Assembly: GCA_944320845.1 (NCBI GenBank)
Contig: CALUJA010000003.1
Span: 1 to 64,000 of the forward strand
DNA from: an uncultured Phocaeicola sp.
GTDB taxonomy: Bacteria; Bacteroidota; Bacteroidia; Bacteroidales; Bacteroidaceae
Length of the DNA stretch: 64,000 bases
Direction of reading: 5' to 3'
In this document: piece after piece, positions 42,992-51,931 of the stretch
Layout of the letters: the number at the start of each line of letters is the position of its first letter
How positions within the stretch are numbered: the first letter of the stretch is position 1
Program-made: the position numbers and the translations under genes
The notes under the pieces: generated by a model
Database searches by the model: none
What the model saw: the letters and a program-made list of their open reading frames with translations, nothing else
Told to the model about the DNA's origin: nothing

Positions 42992-45631
42992 TCAGAATAC
43001 CGTACGTATCATGAAACGTATTCCCCACTTGTTGGCCGTAGGAAGGTCGTTGTAGTTCAGACGGCGCACATACTCCACATGCAGAAGCTTGAAGATGTTG
43101 TGAATGCCTACGCTTACCTCCACATAAGGCTTCTTCTTGTCCATCACATAGCTTGATGTGTGGAAGTTTCCGGCAGCGTCATAATGGCCGGGGAACATCA
43201 TCAGCCGCCCGTCGTTCTGGTTTTGCGGAAGCATCGGGTTGTTCTTGTCCGTCAGCGTCCCCCACAGGCATTTGACTCCGATAAACTCACGCCACTTCAG
43301 CTTCTTGAGCAGCGGGATGCGGTTGAAGAGCTTTCCCTGCATGTTCCACGACACATCAAGCGAAGCATAGCGGTCGTTCAGAAACTCCATATTGTTAATC
43401 AGGCTGAAAGTCTCTTCCTGGATGATGTACGACAGGTTGGCCGCCGGCATAATCAGCAGGGGGAAGGGCACCTTGTTCCACTGGATGCCCCCTTTGACGG
43501 AGGTGTCGATATTTCCCCACGAGCTCAGCCACCAGCGCTTGTAGAAGCTCACCTCGCTCATGTTGTAGGTATAGTCGGAGCCGAGCACGCCCTTCAGCCC
43601 CACCGTGTGCTGCAACGTGAAGACGGGCGCATCGAGGTTAATGGGCAGACGGCGCTGCTTGGTGTTGATGAATGTCTCACCCGGAGCATACCGGAGGGCA
43701 AGCGTAGCTTCGGCTACAGAGAAATCGTGAACATTGTAAGGCGACTGCACCCATTCCGTCCCCGAGAGCTCTCCGGAAGCGATGGCCTGCTGCAGCCGGC
43801 TTTCGCCCGCCATCGTGCGGTAAAACAGCTTGCCGCACGGCTCATAGTTGGAATGCTTCAGCTCGATGGTGGTCTTCAGCCCCGACTCACGCTCCAGCTG
43901 ATATTTGAGGCTTGCCGTACGCTCGTAATTATACTGGTCGACCGAAGTCACCTTCAGCGAAGTAAAGACATTGTCCTTGTCCGTACCCATGAACTTGTCG
44001 GTGGGCAGCATGTTGTCATACGAATAAGCCACCGTCAGCGAATTGATGGGATACTCTCTCGGCAGATACTCCTTCTTGTTGAATGAATACTCCAGCTGGG
44101 CCTTGTACTTCGACTTCTCGTCCTTGAATCCGTAAGCGTAATATCCGCTCAGGAACAGATGAGGATGAAGATTGGCTGTGGTCTGGGCCGAAGCACGCAG
44201 ACGCAGGCCGTCGATGTAGTTGCTTGAAATCATGGTATTGATAGGCCCGATATCCACCTTGCTCGGCTTTCCGCGCACCCCCGTCTCCACGAAGTTTTCG
44301 ATGAAGGCCTTCGCGATGAATATGATGTATTTGAACCCTTTAATCTTGCTCAGATTCTCGACAAACGAATCCATCCGGTTTTCCGACTCGGTCAGCTGCG
44401 TAGGCCGGTATTCCTCCCAGAAGGAATCGTCGCGCATCATGGCGTTCACATCCTTGATTTCATTCCCCTTGCGCTTGAAAATCTTGTCGGTCACAGGGTC
44501 GAATCCGAAATCGGAATAGCGCGTGGTGCGCCTCACCTGAAACGAGCCGAGCAGCTTCTTCAGGTAAGAAAGTTCGCAGGTCATGTCGTCCACCATCAAG
44601 ACCCATTCCCCCGAAGGCAGCTGGCCGAACTCCTGCTGGATAATCATGAGGTCGACAAAGTTGATGTCCGTCTTCTTGGGCAGGTTCATCGTACATTTCT
44701 TCACACGGAATGTAGAGTCGGCCAAAATATAAAGATGGCCCGTAAAGCCGAAGTCCTGCGGATTATTCGGCACGAAGGACAGGTGGAAGCACTTTTCGCG
44801 GTCTACCGTGAGCGTGTCCATGATGTAATATCTGTAGAAGTTGATGCCCGCATCGGAAATGGGGCTGTCGAACGGATACTGCAGGAAGCGGAAACGGTCT
44901 TGATAGATGTTGATGTCCTGAAACACATCCTTCAGGACGGTGGTAAGCATGTCGCCCGTGTTGAACAGCTCGTTGACTCCCGAAGAGTTCAGCCCCTTGA
45001 TGATGGTCTTCTCGCTGTGGGGCTCCTTGCGGTACACTTTCTCCGACACGGTTTCGTCCACCGATATAGGCAGGATATTCTTGCCCGTCACCTCGCACAC
45101 CTCTACCTGGTCGCGGAAGAACGGGTATTTCTTGAAAAGGTTCGACTCGCGCAGCGAATCGGTCGTGATGTTGTTCAGCGAAAAAGTAATCTTCTGGTAT
45201 TTGGTATAGTGATAATAATCGTTCACGCCCAAATCGTTCAGCTGCTTTGCGGCGATTACCTTCTTCATCATCTCCACCGCCGGATTGTTCTTGCGGGAAT
45301 ACTTTTCCTTTTTCGGCTTCACGACCACCTCGTCGAGCATCAGGTCGGCCTTCATCTTCACATCAAGCCTGCGCGTCTTCGGCGACACGCGCAACACCTG
45401 CGTGGTATAGCCTACCATCGAAAAAGTCAGTTCGTTCCATCCGGCATGGGCGCCAATCGAATAGTTGCCGTCTATATCCGTAATGACTCCTACACCTTTC
45501 CCCTCGTAATACACGTTCAGATAAGGTATAGGCTCTCCGGTCTCTGAATCTGTCACTACTCCCTGAATCTGGGCAGAAAGTTTCACAACTCCCATGCACA
45601 ATACCAACAGAAAAAATAACCTTTTTACCAT
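42992..45631 (-). CDS. DUF5686/carboxypeptidase-regulatory-like outer membrane protein
   Basis: An 879-residue exported protein with a signal peptide (about 1-20). Residues ~22-100 form a carboxypeptidase-regulatory-like domain (QGVVTDSETGEPIPYLNVYYEGKGVGVITDIDGNYSI) as at the start of many TonB-dependent proteins. The rest matches the DUF5686 family, ending in beta-strand-rich sequence and a terminal aromatic (FMIRTVF), consistent with an outer-membrane barrel. No TonB box or plug is visible, so it is not a standard receptor. Function unknown. Confidence 0.82.
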   Translation of the reverse strand: MVKRLFFLLVLCMGVVKLSAQIQGVVTDSETGEPIPYLNVYYEGKGVGVITDIDGNYSIGAHAGWNELTFSMVGYTTQVLRVSPKTRRLDVKMKADLMLDEVVVKPKKEKYSRKNNPAVEMMKKVIAAKQLNDLGVNDYYHYTKYQKITFSLNNITTDSLRESNLFKKYPFFRDQVEVCEVTGKNILPISVDETVSEKVYRKEPHSEKTIIKGLNSSGVNELFNTGDMLTTVLKDVFQDINIYQDRFRFLQYPFDSPISDAGINFYRYYIMDTLTVDREKCFHLSFVPNNPQDFGFTGHLYILADSTFRVKKCTMNLPKKTDINFVDLMIIQQEFGQLPSGEWVLMVDDMTCELSYLKKLLGSFQVRRTTRYSDFGFDPVTDKIFKRKGNEIKDVNAMMRDDSFWEEYRPTQLTESENRMDSFVENLSKIKGFKYIIFIAKAFIENFVETGVRGKPSKVDIGPINTMISSNYIDGLRLRASAQTTANLHPHLFLSGYYAYGFKDEKSKYKAQLEYSFNKKEYLPREYPINSLTVAYSYDNMLPTDKFMGTDKDNVFTSLKVTSVDQYNYERTASLKYQLERESGLKTTIELKHSNYEPCGKLFYRTMAGESRLQQAIASGELSGTEWVQSPYNVHDFSVAEATLALRYAPGETFINTKQRRLPINLDAPVFTLQHTVGLKGVLGSDYTYNMSEVSFYKRWWLSSWGNIDTSVKGGIQWNKVPFPLLIMPAANLSYIIQEETFSLINNMEFLNDRYASLDVSWNMQGKLFNRIPLLKKLKWREFIGVKCLWGTLTDKNNPMLPQNQNDGRLMMFPGHYDAAGNFHTSSYVMDKKKPYVEVSVGIHNIFKLLHVEYVRRLNYNDLPTANKWGIRFMIRTVF

Positions 45632-45676
45632 ATATATTCTTAAGACCTTCTCTTTTTATTACCTCGTATGAGTGCG

Positions 45677-45708
45677 CAAAGTTACGCAGTGCGCGGGTCT
45701 CTTACAAA
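45677..45708 (-). promoter_or_regulatory. Promoter of the DUF5686 gene
   Basis: On the minus strand TTTG (45705-45708), a 20-base spacer and TAACTTTG (45677-45684). Confidence 0.75.
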
Positions 45709-45776
45709 TTTAAGAGACAGAAATAGCATAATCTTACCTTTTTTTATGAATAATAGGATAATATTTCCTATCCCGC

Positions 45777-46958
45777 TCAGTCGCCGCGATAGTAATACAG
45801 CAAGGCATGGCGGGCTATGAAGTCTGCGTTCTGCCCCACGGTCTGCCTCCCTTTCCCGTCAGGGAAAACCGCGTCGGGAAGCAGGCCGTTTCGGATGCAG
45901 TAGGCCAGCAGGTCGGGCGGACAGAGCGTCTCTTCCGTCAGCAGACGGAAGGCTTCCTTCTCCGCCACCTCGTGATTATACATCCGATTGCCGTCGTCGG
46001 CTATCGACTCGCAGATGTCTTTTGCCAGCAGCAGTCCCTTTTCCGGCTCGGCCATCATCACAAAATTGCGGTGCGCCCGCATCTGCGGCAGGGTATGGTC
46101 GTCGTCGTCCGGCCACCGCATGACCTCCACCAGGAAGCGTCGCAAGGCTTCGTAACCGTCCAGATAGACAATCCGGCGGCCTCCTGTACCCTCGACAAAG
46201 CGGCGGTACATCTCACGGCTCTTTTCGCGCACCGCCGCAGGCACTTCCGGATTGGCCGGACAGAGTCCCTCCAGCCGCCGCCACACATCATTCCCTTCTC
46301 CCGCCAGCAATTCTATCCATTCGTGAAGGAACAGAGCCAGGGGGCCTACGGGGACAATGAAGCGGTCGGACGGGGTCACCTGTCCGGCATAAGGCTGCAT
46401 CGAAGGCTCCGTAAGATAGGTATGCCCGAAAAGCCATGTCAGCTTGCGGTCGGCGTCCTTTTCGTCCGCATACCCGTCAAAGAAACCGGCGAGCGACGGA
46501 TTTTCCGGCGCCTCTTCATAGGCCCGTTCCAGTATGCGGTAAAACGCGGCAGCCTGTTCCTCTATCCGCACATCCTCAGGATTGATGTAGTCGTGCGGAT
46601 AAAGGGCTTTCTGCCACGTATTCCACACGATGAAGCGCACATCCTCCTCGTTCACCTCATCGCGCAGATAATCGTCCGCCACCCGATAAAAAGGCAGCGG
46701 CTTCCCGTAAAGGCGATCATGCTCTCCGACAAAACTCTGCCACAGCCCCAGCCCCGAAACCATATCTTCCAGATAAGCCGCCACATACAGGCACAGCTTT
46801 TTGCGGAAGGGTTCGGGCAAATCCGGGAGGATGCAGGCCGCATGCAGCTCCCGCGCAAGCTCCACAAAATACCGGTCGCTCGGCTGCGGCACCGCATAGG
46901 GATGAACCGCCATCCAGTCTTTCGGATAAATATCAGATTGCTTCTTCATCACTTTCAT
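45777..46958 (-). CDS. DUF3843-like conserved protein
   Basis: A 393-residue cytoplasmic protein (start at MKVMKKQSDIYPKDWMAVHPYA, 46958; the next Met at 46949 is equally possible). It has no signal peptide and no known catalytic motif. The start YPKDWMAVHPYAVPQPSDRYFVELA and the ending IARHALLYYYRG are what I associate with the Bacteroidetes-specific DUF3843 family; this assignment is from memory. Rich in acidic and aromatic residues. Divergent from wzi. Confidence 0.6.
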   Translation of the reverse strand: MKVMKKQSDIYPKDWMAVHPYAVPQPSDRYFVELARELHAACILPDLPEPFRKKLCLYVAAYLEDMVSGLGLWQSFVGEHDRLYGKPLPFYRVADDYLRDEVNEEDVRFIVWNTWQKALYPHDYINPEDVRIEEQAAAFYRILERAYEEAPENPSLAGFFDGYADEKDADRKLTWLFGHTYLTEPSMQPYAGQVTPSDRFIVPVGPLALFLHEWIELLAGEGNDVWRRLEGLCPANPEVPAAVREKSREMYRRFVEGTGGRRIVYLDGYEALRRFLVEVMRWPDDDDHTLPQMRAHRNFVMMAEPEKGLLLAKDICESIADDGNRMYNHEVAEKEAFRLLTEETLCPPDLLAYCIRNGLLPDAVFPDGKGRQTVGQNADFIARHALLYYYRGD

Positions 46959-46983
46959 CAGTAAAATGTAACAGTTTCCGCTC

Positions 46984-47015
46984 CAAAGGTAACAATAAAA
47001 AGCGAAACCGTCAAA
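46984..47015 (-). promoter_or_regulatory. Promoter of the DUF3843-like gene
   Basis: On the minus strand TTTG (47012-47015), a 20-base spacer and TACCTTTG (46984-46991). Confidence 0.75.
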
Positions 47016-47095
47016 AAAACGGCAGGACACTGGCCGACAGCCTCTTTTGCCCTAATCACACCCGATTATCACCGGGTCACAATTTTCAGGTGCGA

Positions 47096-47127
47096 TTTGG
47101 AAGTTTCTAATATTCTTGCTTCCTTTG
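47096..47127 (+). promoter_or_regulatory. Possible wzi promoter
   Basis: TTTG at 47096-47099 and TTCCTTTG at 47120-47127, spacer 20; the -7 box misses the A of TAnnTTTG. Confidence 0.4.
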
Positions 47128-47151
47128 CAGAAAATATCAAAGCACAAATCC

Positions 47152-48642
47152 ATGAAGATTAAAATGCTATTCCTGATAGGTCTGCTGACGGGCACTGCCC
47201 TGCACGCACAGTCGGTCGATTCGACTTTGGTCTACCGTGTGGAACTGGGGGCAACGGCAGGCAACGGTACATACGCCCCTCTCTGGTTTACGGCCAACCG
47301 CTACGGCCTGTCGAGCGTGGAACCCAATTCGGGTTATCTGCGGGCGGGAATAGCCTTCGACAGGTCGCTCAGGCGCAACTGGAACATAAAGGCGGGATTC
47401 GACCTTGCCGGAGCCATCAACCACACGAAAGACATACAGATTCACCAGATATATGCCGACTTCTCCTGGAAGATGCTGACATTAAGCATCGGGGAAAAAG
47501 AGCGGAGCGGGTTCCCTCTGGAAAAGAATACGGCTCTGAGCAGCGGCATGATGGTGGAAGGGCCGAACGCGCAACCTGTCCCCCAGATACGCGCTGAGAT
47601 CAAAGACTATCTGAACATACCGGGAACGAAAGGCTGGCTGGCGTTCAAAGGCCACATCGCCTACGGCTCGTTTGCCGAAAACGACTGGCAGCAGGACTAT
47701 GTGAACCCCGGACAATACTTCGTGAAAGACCTGCTCTATCACAGCAAGTCGCTCATGCTCCGCCTGGGAAACAAGGAAAAGTTTCCGGTCGACTTTGAAT
47801 TCGGCCTGCTGATGGCCACGCAATTCGGCGGAAACCGCTATCTGAAACAGGCCGACGGCTCGTCGGAACTGGTGCTCGACATGCCAAACGACCTGGAAGC
47901 CTATTGGAAGGCGTTTTTCCCGCAGACGGGAGGCAGCGACACGCCCGAAGGCGAACAGGTGAACGTGGAGGGAAACATGCTGGGAAGCTGGAACTTCGCG
48001 CTGAACTATTATGTGGGCGAATGGCGGTTCAGGGCCTATCTGGAACATTACTTTGAAGACCACTCGCAGATGTTCTGGGAATACGGGCGGTGGAAGGACG
48101 GGCAGATAGGACTGGAGGTGACGCTGCCGCGAAACCCGTGGGTGAGCAGCATCGTGTGGGAAGGGCTCTGCACCAAAGACCAGTCGGGTCCCATCCTTTA
48201 CGACGGCGGACACGGCTGGGAACAGACATCCGACCAAATCAGCGCCAAAGACAACTATTACAACCACTATCTTTACGGAGGGTGGCAATATATGGGCATG
48301 GGCATGGGAAACCCGCTTCTGCCCGGCCCGCTCTACAACGCCGACCATTCCATCCGCTTCCGGAGCAACCGTGTGCGCTCAAACCATCTGGGCATAGGCG
48401 GAAGCCCCACCGACGAATGGAGCTACCGGGTGCTCGTATCCTTCTCACGCTACTGGGGCACTTACGACAATCCGCTGGACAAGCAGCGCAAGCAGTTCAA
48501 CTCGCTGTATGAAGTCTCTTATTCGCCCAGACGGCTCAAGGGATGGAGCGCCTCGCTGGCACTCGGCCTCGACCGGGGAAACTATCTGGGAAACTCTACC
48601 GGCGGAATGCTCGTGATAAGAAAATCGGGAGTGGTATTTTAA
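47152..48642 (+). CDS. Capsule assembly Wzi-family outer membrane protein
   Basis: A 496-residue exported beta-barrel protein. The start at 47152 (MKIKMLFLIGLLTGTALHAQ) gives a signal peptide cut after HAQ; upstream codons are not signal-like. Family features are YAPLWFTANRYGLSS, FSWKMLTLSIGEKER and LAFKGHIAYGSF, as in Wzi proteins that anchor capsular polysaccharide at the surface. It leads a run with a lipoprotein, gmd, fcl and an UpxY-like gene, which suits a surface-glycan role. Confidence 0.85.
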   Translation: MKIKMLFLIGLLTGTALHAQSVDSTLVYRVELGATAGNGTYAPLWFTANRYGLSSVEPNSGYLRAGIAFDRSLRRNWNIKAGFDLAGAINHTKDIQIHQIYADFSWKMLTLSIGEKERSGFPLEKNTALSSGMMVEGPNAQPVPQIRAEIKDYLNIPGTKGWLAFKGHIAYGSFAENDWQQDYVNPGQYFVKDLLYHSKSLMLRLGNKEKFPVDFEFGLLMATQFGGNRYLKQADGSSELVLDMPNDLEAYWKAFFPQTGGSDTPEGEQVNVEGNMLGSWNFALNYYVGEWRFRAYLEHYFEDHSQMFWEYGRWKDGQIGLEVTLPRNPWVSSIVWEGLCTKDQSGPILYDGGHGWEQTSDQISAKDNYYNHYLYGGWQYMGMGMGNPLLPGPLYNADHSIRFRSNRVRSNHLGIGGSPTDEWSYRVLVSFSRYWGTYDNPLDKQRKQFNSLYEVSYSPRRLKGWSASLALGLDRGNYLGNSTGGMLVIRKSGVVF

Positions 48643-48657
48643 ACAGACAAGAAGCTT

Positions 48658-49101
48658 ATGAAAACAAGATATATAAGACTGGCAATCATGCTCTCTGCCA
48701 TGATGCTTGCCCTGGGCGGCTGCAAAAAGGAGGCGGTATACAAGGACATCGAAGGATTCTGGCAACTGCAGGAATATACGACAGAAAGCGACGGCGCCGT
48801 TCATCCGTGCGAGCGCATCTATTACAGCTTCCAGCTGGGGATTATCGAAATCGACGAAAAGGAAGGGACACTGGGGCTGCCGCAGCTGAAGGGCACCTTT
48901 CAGTACGACGAGGCGGCACGCACGCTGACCATAAAGGGGCTGTACCACAAAAGCGGCGGCGATTTCCTCACGCCCGAAGCCTCTGACCTCCGCGCCTACG
49001 GGCTGGACGCAGCCGACACCGAACTGGAAGTGCTGGAAGCCGACGGGAAACACCTGGTTATGCAGTCTGAATACGCAACCTTGACTTTAAAGAAATTCTA
49101 A
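48658..49101 (+). CDS. Lipocalin-like lipoprotein
   Basis: A 147-residue lipoprotein with lipobox LGGC at residues 19-22. The mature part has alternating strands beginning [14 protein letters not shown], resembling the lipocalin-like small lipoproteins of Bacteroides. No ligand is known. Its position 15 bases after wzi and 19 before gmd suggests cotranscription. Confidence 0.68.
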   Translation: MKTRYIRLAIMLSAMMLALGGCKKEAVYKDIEGFWQLQEYTTESDGAVHPCERIYYSFQLGIIEIDEKEGTLGLPQLKGTFQYDEAARTLTIKGLYHKSGGDFLTPEASDLRAYGLDAADTELEVLEADGKHLVMQSEYATLTLKKF

Positions 49102-49120
49102 TCACACAAGCCTGAGATAT

Positions 49121-50197
49121 ATGAAGAAAGTAGCTCTGATAACAGGTATAACAGGACAGGACGGCTCTTACCTGGCCGAGTTTCTGATTGAAAAGGGATA
49201 TGAGGTGCACGGCATCCTGCGCCGCTCCTCCTCATTCAATACGGGACGCATCGAACATCTGTATTTAGACGAGTGGGTGCGCGACATGAAGCGGAGCCGC
49301 CTGGTGAACCTCCATTGGGGAGACATGACCGACTCCAGCTCGCTGATACGTATCATCGGCGAGGTTCAGCCCACCGAAATCTACAACCTGGCTGCACAAA
49401 GCCATGTAAAGGTATCGTTCGATGTGCCGGAATATACGGCCGAAACGGATGCCGTCGGCACGCTGCGCCTGCTTGAGGCCGTGCGCATCTGCCGGCTGGA
49501 AAAAAGCTGCCGCATCTATCAGGCCTCCACATCCGAGCTTTTCGGCAAGGTGCAGGAGATTCCCCAAAAAGAAACCACACCGTTTTATCCACGCTCTCCC
49601 TATGGAGTGGCCAAGCAATACGGATTCTGGATAACCAAAAACTACCGCGAAAGCTACGGGATGTTTGCCGTAAACGGCATCCTGTTCAACCACGAAAGCG
49701 AACGCCGGGGCGAAACCTTCGTGACCCGCAAGATTACGCTGGCCGCCGCACGCATCAGGCAGGGCTATCAGGACAAGCTGTATCTGGGAAATTTGGACGC
49801 ACGACGCGACTGGGGCTATGCAAAGGATTATGTAGAGTGCATGTGGCTGATTTTGCAGCACGAAACGCCGGAAGACTTTGTCATCGCCACCGGCGAGATG
49901 CACTCGGTGCGCGAGTTCTGCACACTGGCTTTCCGCCACGTGGGCATCGAGCTGGAATGGAACGGCCGGGGCGTGGACGAGAAAGGCATTGACAAGGCGA
50001 CGGGACGCACGCTGGTGGAAGTGGACCCGAAATATTTCCGCCCGTGCGAGGTGGAGCAGCTGCTGGGCGACCCCACAAAGGCCAAGACGCTCCTGGGATG
50101 GAACCCGACAAAGACTCCATTCCCCGAACTGGTAAGAATCATGGTGGAGCACGACATGAAATTCGTAAAGAAGCTCCACATGAAGACCAACGAATAA
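49121..50197 (+). CDS. gmd: GDP-mannose 4,6-dehydratase
   Basis: First step of GDP-L-fucose synthesis: GDP-mannose to GDP-4-keto-6-deoxymannose. The 358-residue SDR protein has the NADP loop [16 protein letters not shown] (residues 7-22), the catalytic YGVAK (Y of YxxxK) after FYPRSP, active-site [10 protein letters not shown], and [17 protein letters not shown], all hallmarks of GMD. Followed by fcl after 26 bases. Confidence 0.96.
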   Translation: MKKVALITGITGQDGSYLAEFLIEKGYEVHGILRRSSSFNTGRIEHLYLDEWVRDMKRSRLVNLHWGDMTDSSSLIRIIGEVQPTEIYNLAAQSHVKVSFDVPEYTAETDAVGTLRLLEAVRICRLEKSCRIYQASTSELFGKVQEIPQKETTPFYPRSPYGVAKQYGFWITKNYRESYGMFAVNGILFNHESERRGETFVTRKITLAAARIRQGYQDKLYLGNLDARRDWGYAKDYVECMWLILQHETPEDFVIATGEMHSVREFCTLAFRHVGIELEWNGRGVDEKGIDKATGRTLVEVDPKYFRPCEVEQLLGDPTKAKTLLGWNPTKTPFPELVRIMVEHDMKFVKKLHMKTNE

Positions 50198-50223
50198 ACC
50201 AAGTCAAAAATACCTGACAGACC

Positions 50224-51324
50224 ATGTTAGACAAATCGACCAAAATATACGTGGCGGGACATCACGGACTGGTAGGCTCCGCCATCTGGAACAACCTGAA
50301 GGAACGGGGATACCTCAACCTGACGGGACGCTCGCACAAGGAGCTTGACCTGCTCGACCCGGCAGCCGTGAAAGACTTCTTCGACCGGGAGCAGCCCGAG
50401 GCAGTGGTGCTTGCCGCCGCACATGTGGGAGGCATCATGGCCAACCTGCAATACCGCGCCGACTTCATCTTCCAGAATCTTCAGATTCAGCAGAACGTAA
50501 TCGGCGAAAGCTTCCGCCACGGGGTAAAGAAACTGCTCTTCCTGGGAAGCACCTGCATCTATCCGCGCGAAGCTCCGCAGCCCATGAAGGAGGAAGTGCT
50601 CCTCACCTCTCCGCTGGAATACACCAACGAGCCGTATGCCATCGCCAAAATAGCCGGACTGAAGATGTGCGAAAGCTTCAACCTGCAATACGGAACCAAC
50701 TACATCGCCGTCATGCCCACCAACCTTTACGGGCCCAACGACAACTTCCATCTGGAAAACAGCCATGTGCTGCCGGCCATGATACGCAAGATTCATCTGG
50801 CCAGATGCCTGAACGAGGGTGACTGGGAAGCCGTGCGCAAGGATATCAGCCTGCGTCCGGTGGAAGGCGTGGACGGCAGCAGCACCGACCGGGAGATACT
50901 CGCCAAGCTTGCCAAGTTCGGCATCACGCCCGAAGCGGTGACGCTCTGGGGCACAGGAAAGCCGCTGCGCGAGTTTCTATGGAGTGAAGAGATGGCAGAT
51001 GCAAGTGTGCACGTGCTGCTGAATGTCGACTTCAAGGACACGTACCGGGAAGGTGACAGAGAAATACGGAACTGCCACATCAACGTAGGCACGGGAAAGG
51101 AACTCAGCATCCGCGAAGTGGCCGAAAAGACTGTAAAGGAAATAGGCTTCAAGGGCGAACTGCGATGGGACGCCTCGAAGCCCGACGGCACACTGCGCAA
51201 GCTGACCGACGTAAGCAAGCTGCACGCTCTGGGATGGCACCACAAGATAGAAATCGACGAAGGCATACACCGCCTGTATGAATGGTATCTGAAGGGCATC
51301 TGCATCAACCACCAGACAGCATAG
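50224..51324 (+). CDS. fcl: GDP-L-fucose synthase
   Basis: Epimerase-reductase producing GDP-L-fucose from the GMD product. It is 366 residues, with Rossmann motif GHHGLVGSAIW (residues 12-22), FLGSTCIYPREAPQPM, the YAIAK YxxxK motif, and PTNLYGPNDNF. It is about 45 residues longer than the E. coli enzyme, due to an insert near 200-235 (WEAVRKDISLRPVEGVDG); the insert appears in frame and intact. The pathway provides fucose for capsule and glycoprotein decoration. Confidence 0.95.
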   Translation: MLDKSTKIYVAGHHGLVGSAIWNNLKERGYLNLTGRSHKELDLLDPAAVKDFFDREQPEAVVLAAAHVGGIMANLQYRADFIFQNLQIQQNVIGESFRHGVKKLLFLGSTCIYPREAPQPMKEEVLLTSPLEYTNEPYAIAKIAGLKMCESFNLQYGTNYIAVMPTNLYGPNDNFHLENSHVLPAMIRKIHLARCLNEGDWEAVRKDISLRPVEGVDGSSTDREILAKLAKFGITPEAVTLWGTGKPLREFLWSEEMADASVHVLLNVDFKDTYREGDREIRNCHINVGTGKELSIREVAEKTVKEIGFKGELRWDASKPDGTLRKLTDVSKLHALGWHHKIEIDEGIHRLYEWYLKGICINHQTA

Positions 51325-51329
51325 GGACT

Positions 51330-51839
51330 ATGGAAGACCAACAGTGGCACGTGTTCTACGTACGGATGCACCACGAAAGGAAAACGGCCGAAAAGATGGA
51401 GGCACTGGGCATCACGCACTACCTGCCGGTGCAGGAAGTGGTGCGCCAATGGAGCGACCGGAAGAAGAAGCTGAAGGTGGTGGTCATCCCGATGATGATT
51501 TTTGCGCGCATCGACGAGCAGGAGCGCGTCAGGCTGCTGAGAGACCTCCCCTCGCTCACCGGAAGCCTGATTGACCGCACCACGCGGAGACCTGCCGTCA
51601 TCAGCGACGAAGAGATGAAACGCTTCATGTTCATGCTCGACTATTCCGACCAGGCCGTGCACTTCAGCAGCGAACCCCTGCAGCCGGGAGAAAAGGTGCA
51701 GGTCATCAAAGGCCCTCTGGCCGGCCTGTGCGGCGAACTGCTGGAGGCAAACGGGAAATGCCACGTGATGATACGCATCGAGCAGCTGGGATATGCGTCC
51801 ATCGAGATGCCCGTAGGATACATCCGGCGGGAAAGGTAG
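51330..51839 (+). CDS. UpxY-like transcription antiterminator (NusG paralog)
   Basis: A 169-residue NusG-type protein starting at MEDQQWHVFYVRMHHERK (51330). The NGN domain (WHVFYVRMHHERKTAEKMEAL and THYLPVQ...W) covers about residues 5-105, and the KOW motif (GEKVQVIKGPLAGLCGEL) about 112-140. UpxY proteins of Bacteroides prevent premature termination in capsule loci and are normally the first gene. Here it is the last gene of a gmd-fcl run, 5 bases after fcl, so its target operon is unclear. Confidence 0.85.
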   Translation: MEDQQWHVFYVRMHHERKTAEKMEALGITHYLPVQEVVRQWSDRKKKLKVVVIPMMIFARIDEQERVRLLRDLPSLTGSLIDRTTRRPAVISDEEMKRFMFMLDYSDQAVHFSSEPLQPGEKVQVIKGPLAGLCGELLEANGKCHVMIRIEQLGYASIEMPVGYIRRER

Positions 51840-51879
51840 CCCCATACCGCTTCATCCGTGAAAAAATGAAGTAAAAAGC

Positions 51880-51908
51880 TTGTTTTTCCTTTATTATTGG
51901 TATATTTG
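51880..51908 (+). promoter_or_regulatory. Promoter of paaK
   Basis: TTG (51880-51882), 18-base spacer and TATATTTG (51901-51908); the start is 23 bases downstream. Confidence 0.65.
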
Positions 51909-51931
51909 CGGCAAAACTTAAAGGAAATAAC

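Noticed and set aside
47111-47118. TATTCTTG as the wzi -7 box
   Set aside because: Only 11 bases from the TTTG at 47096; the box at 47120 fits the usual spacing better, although neither is perfect.
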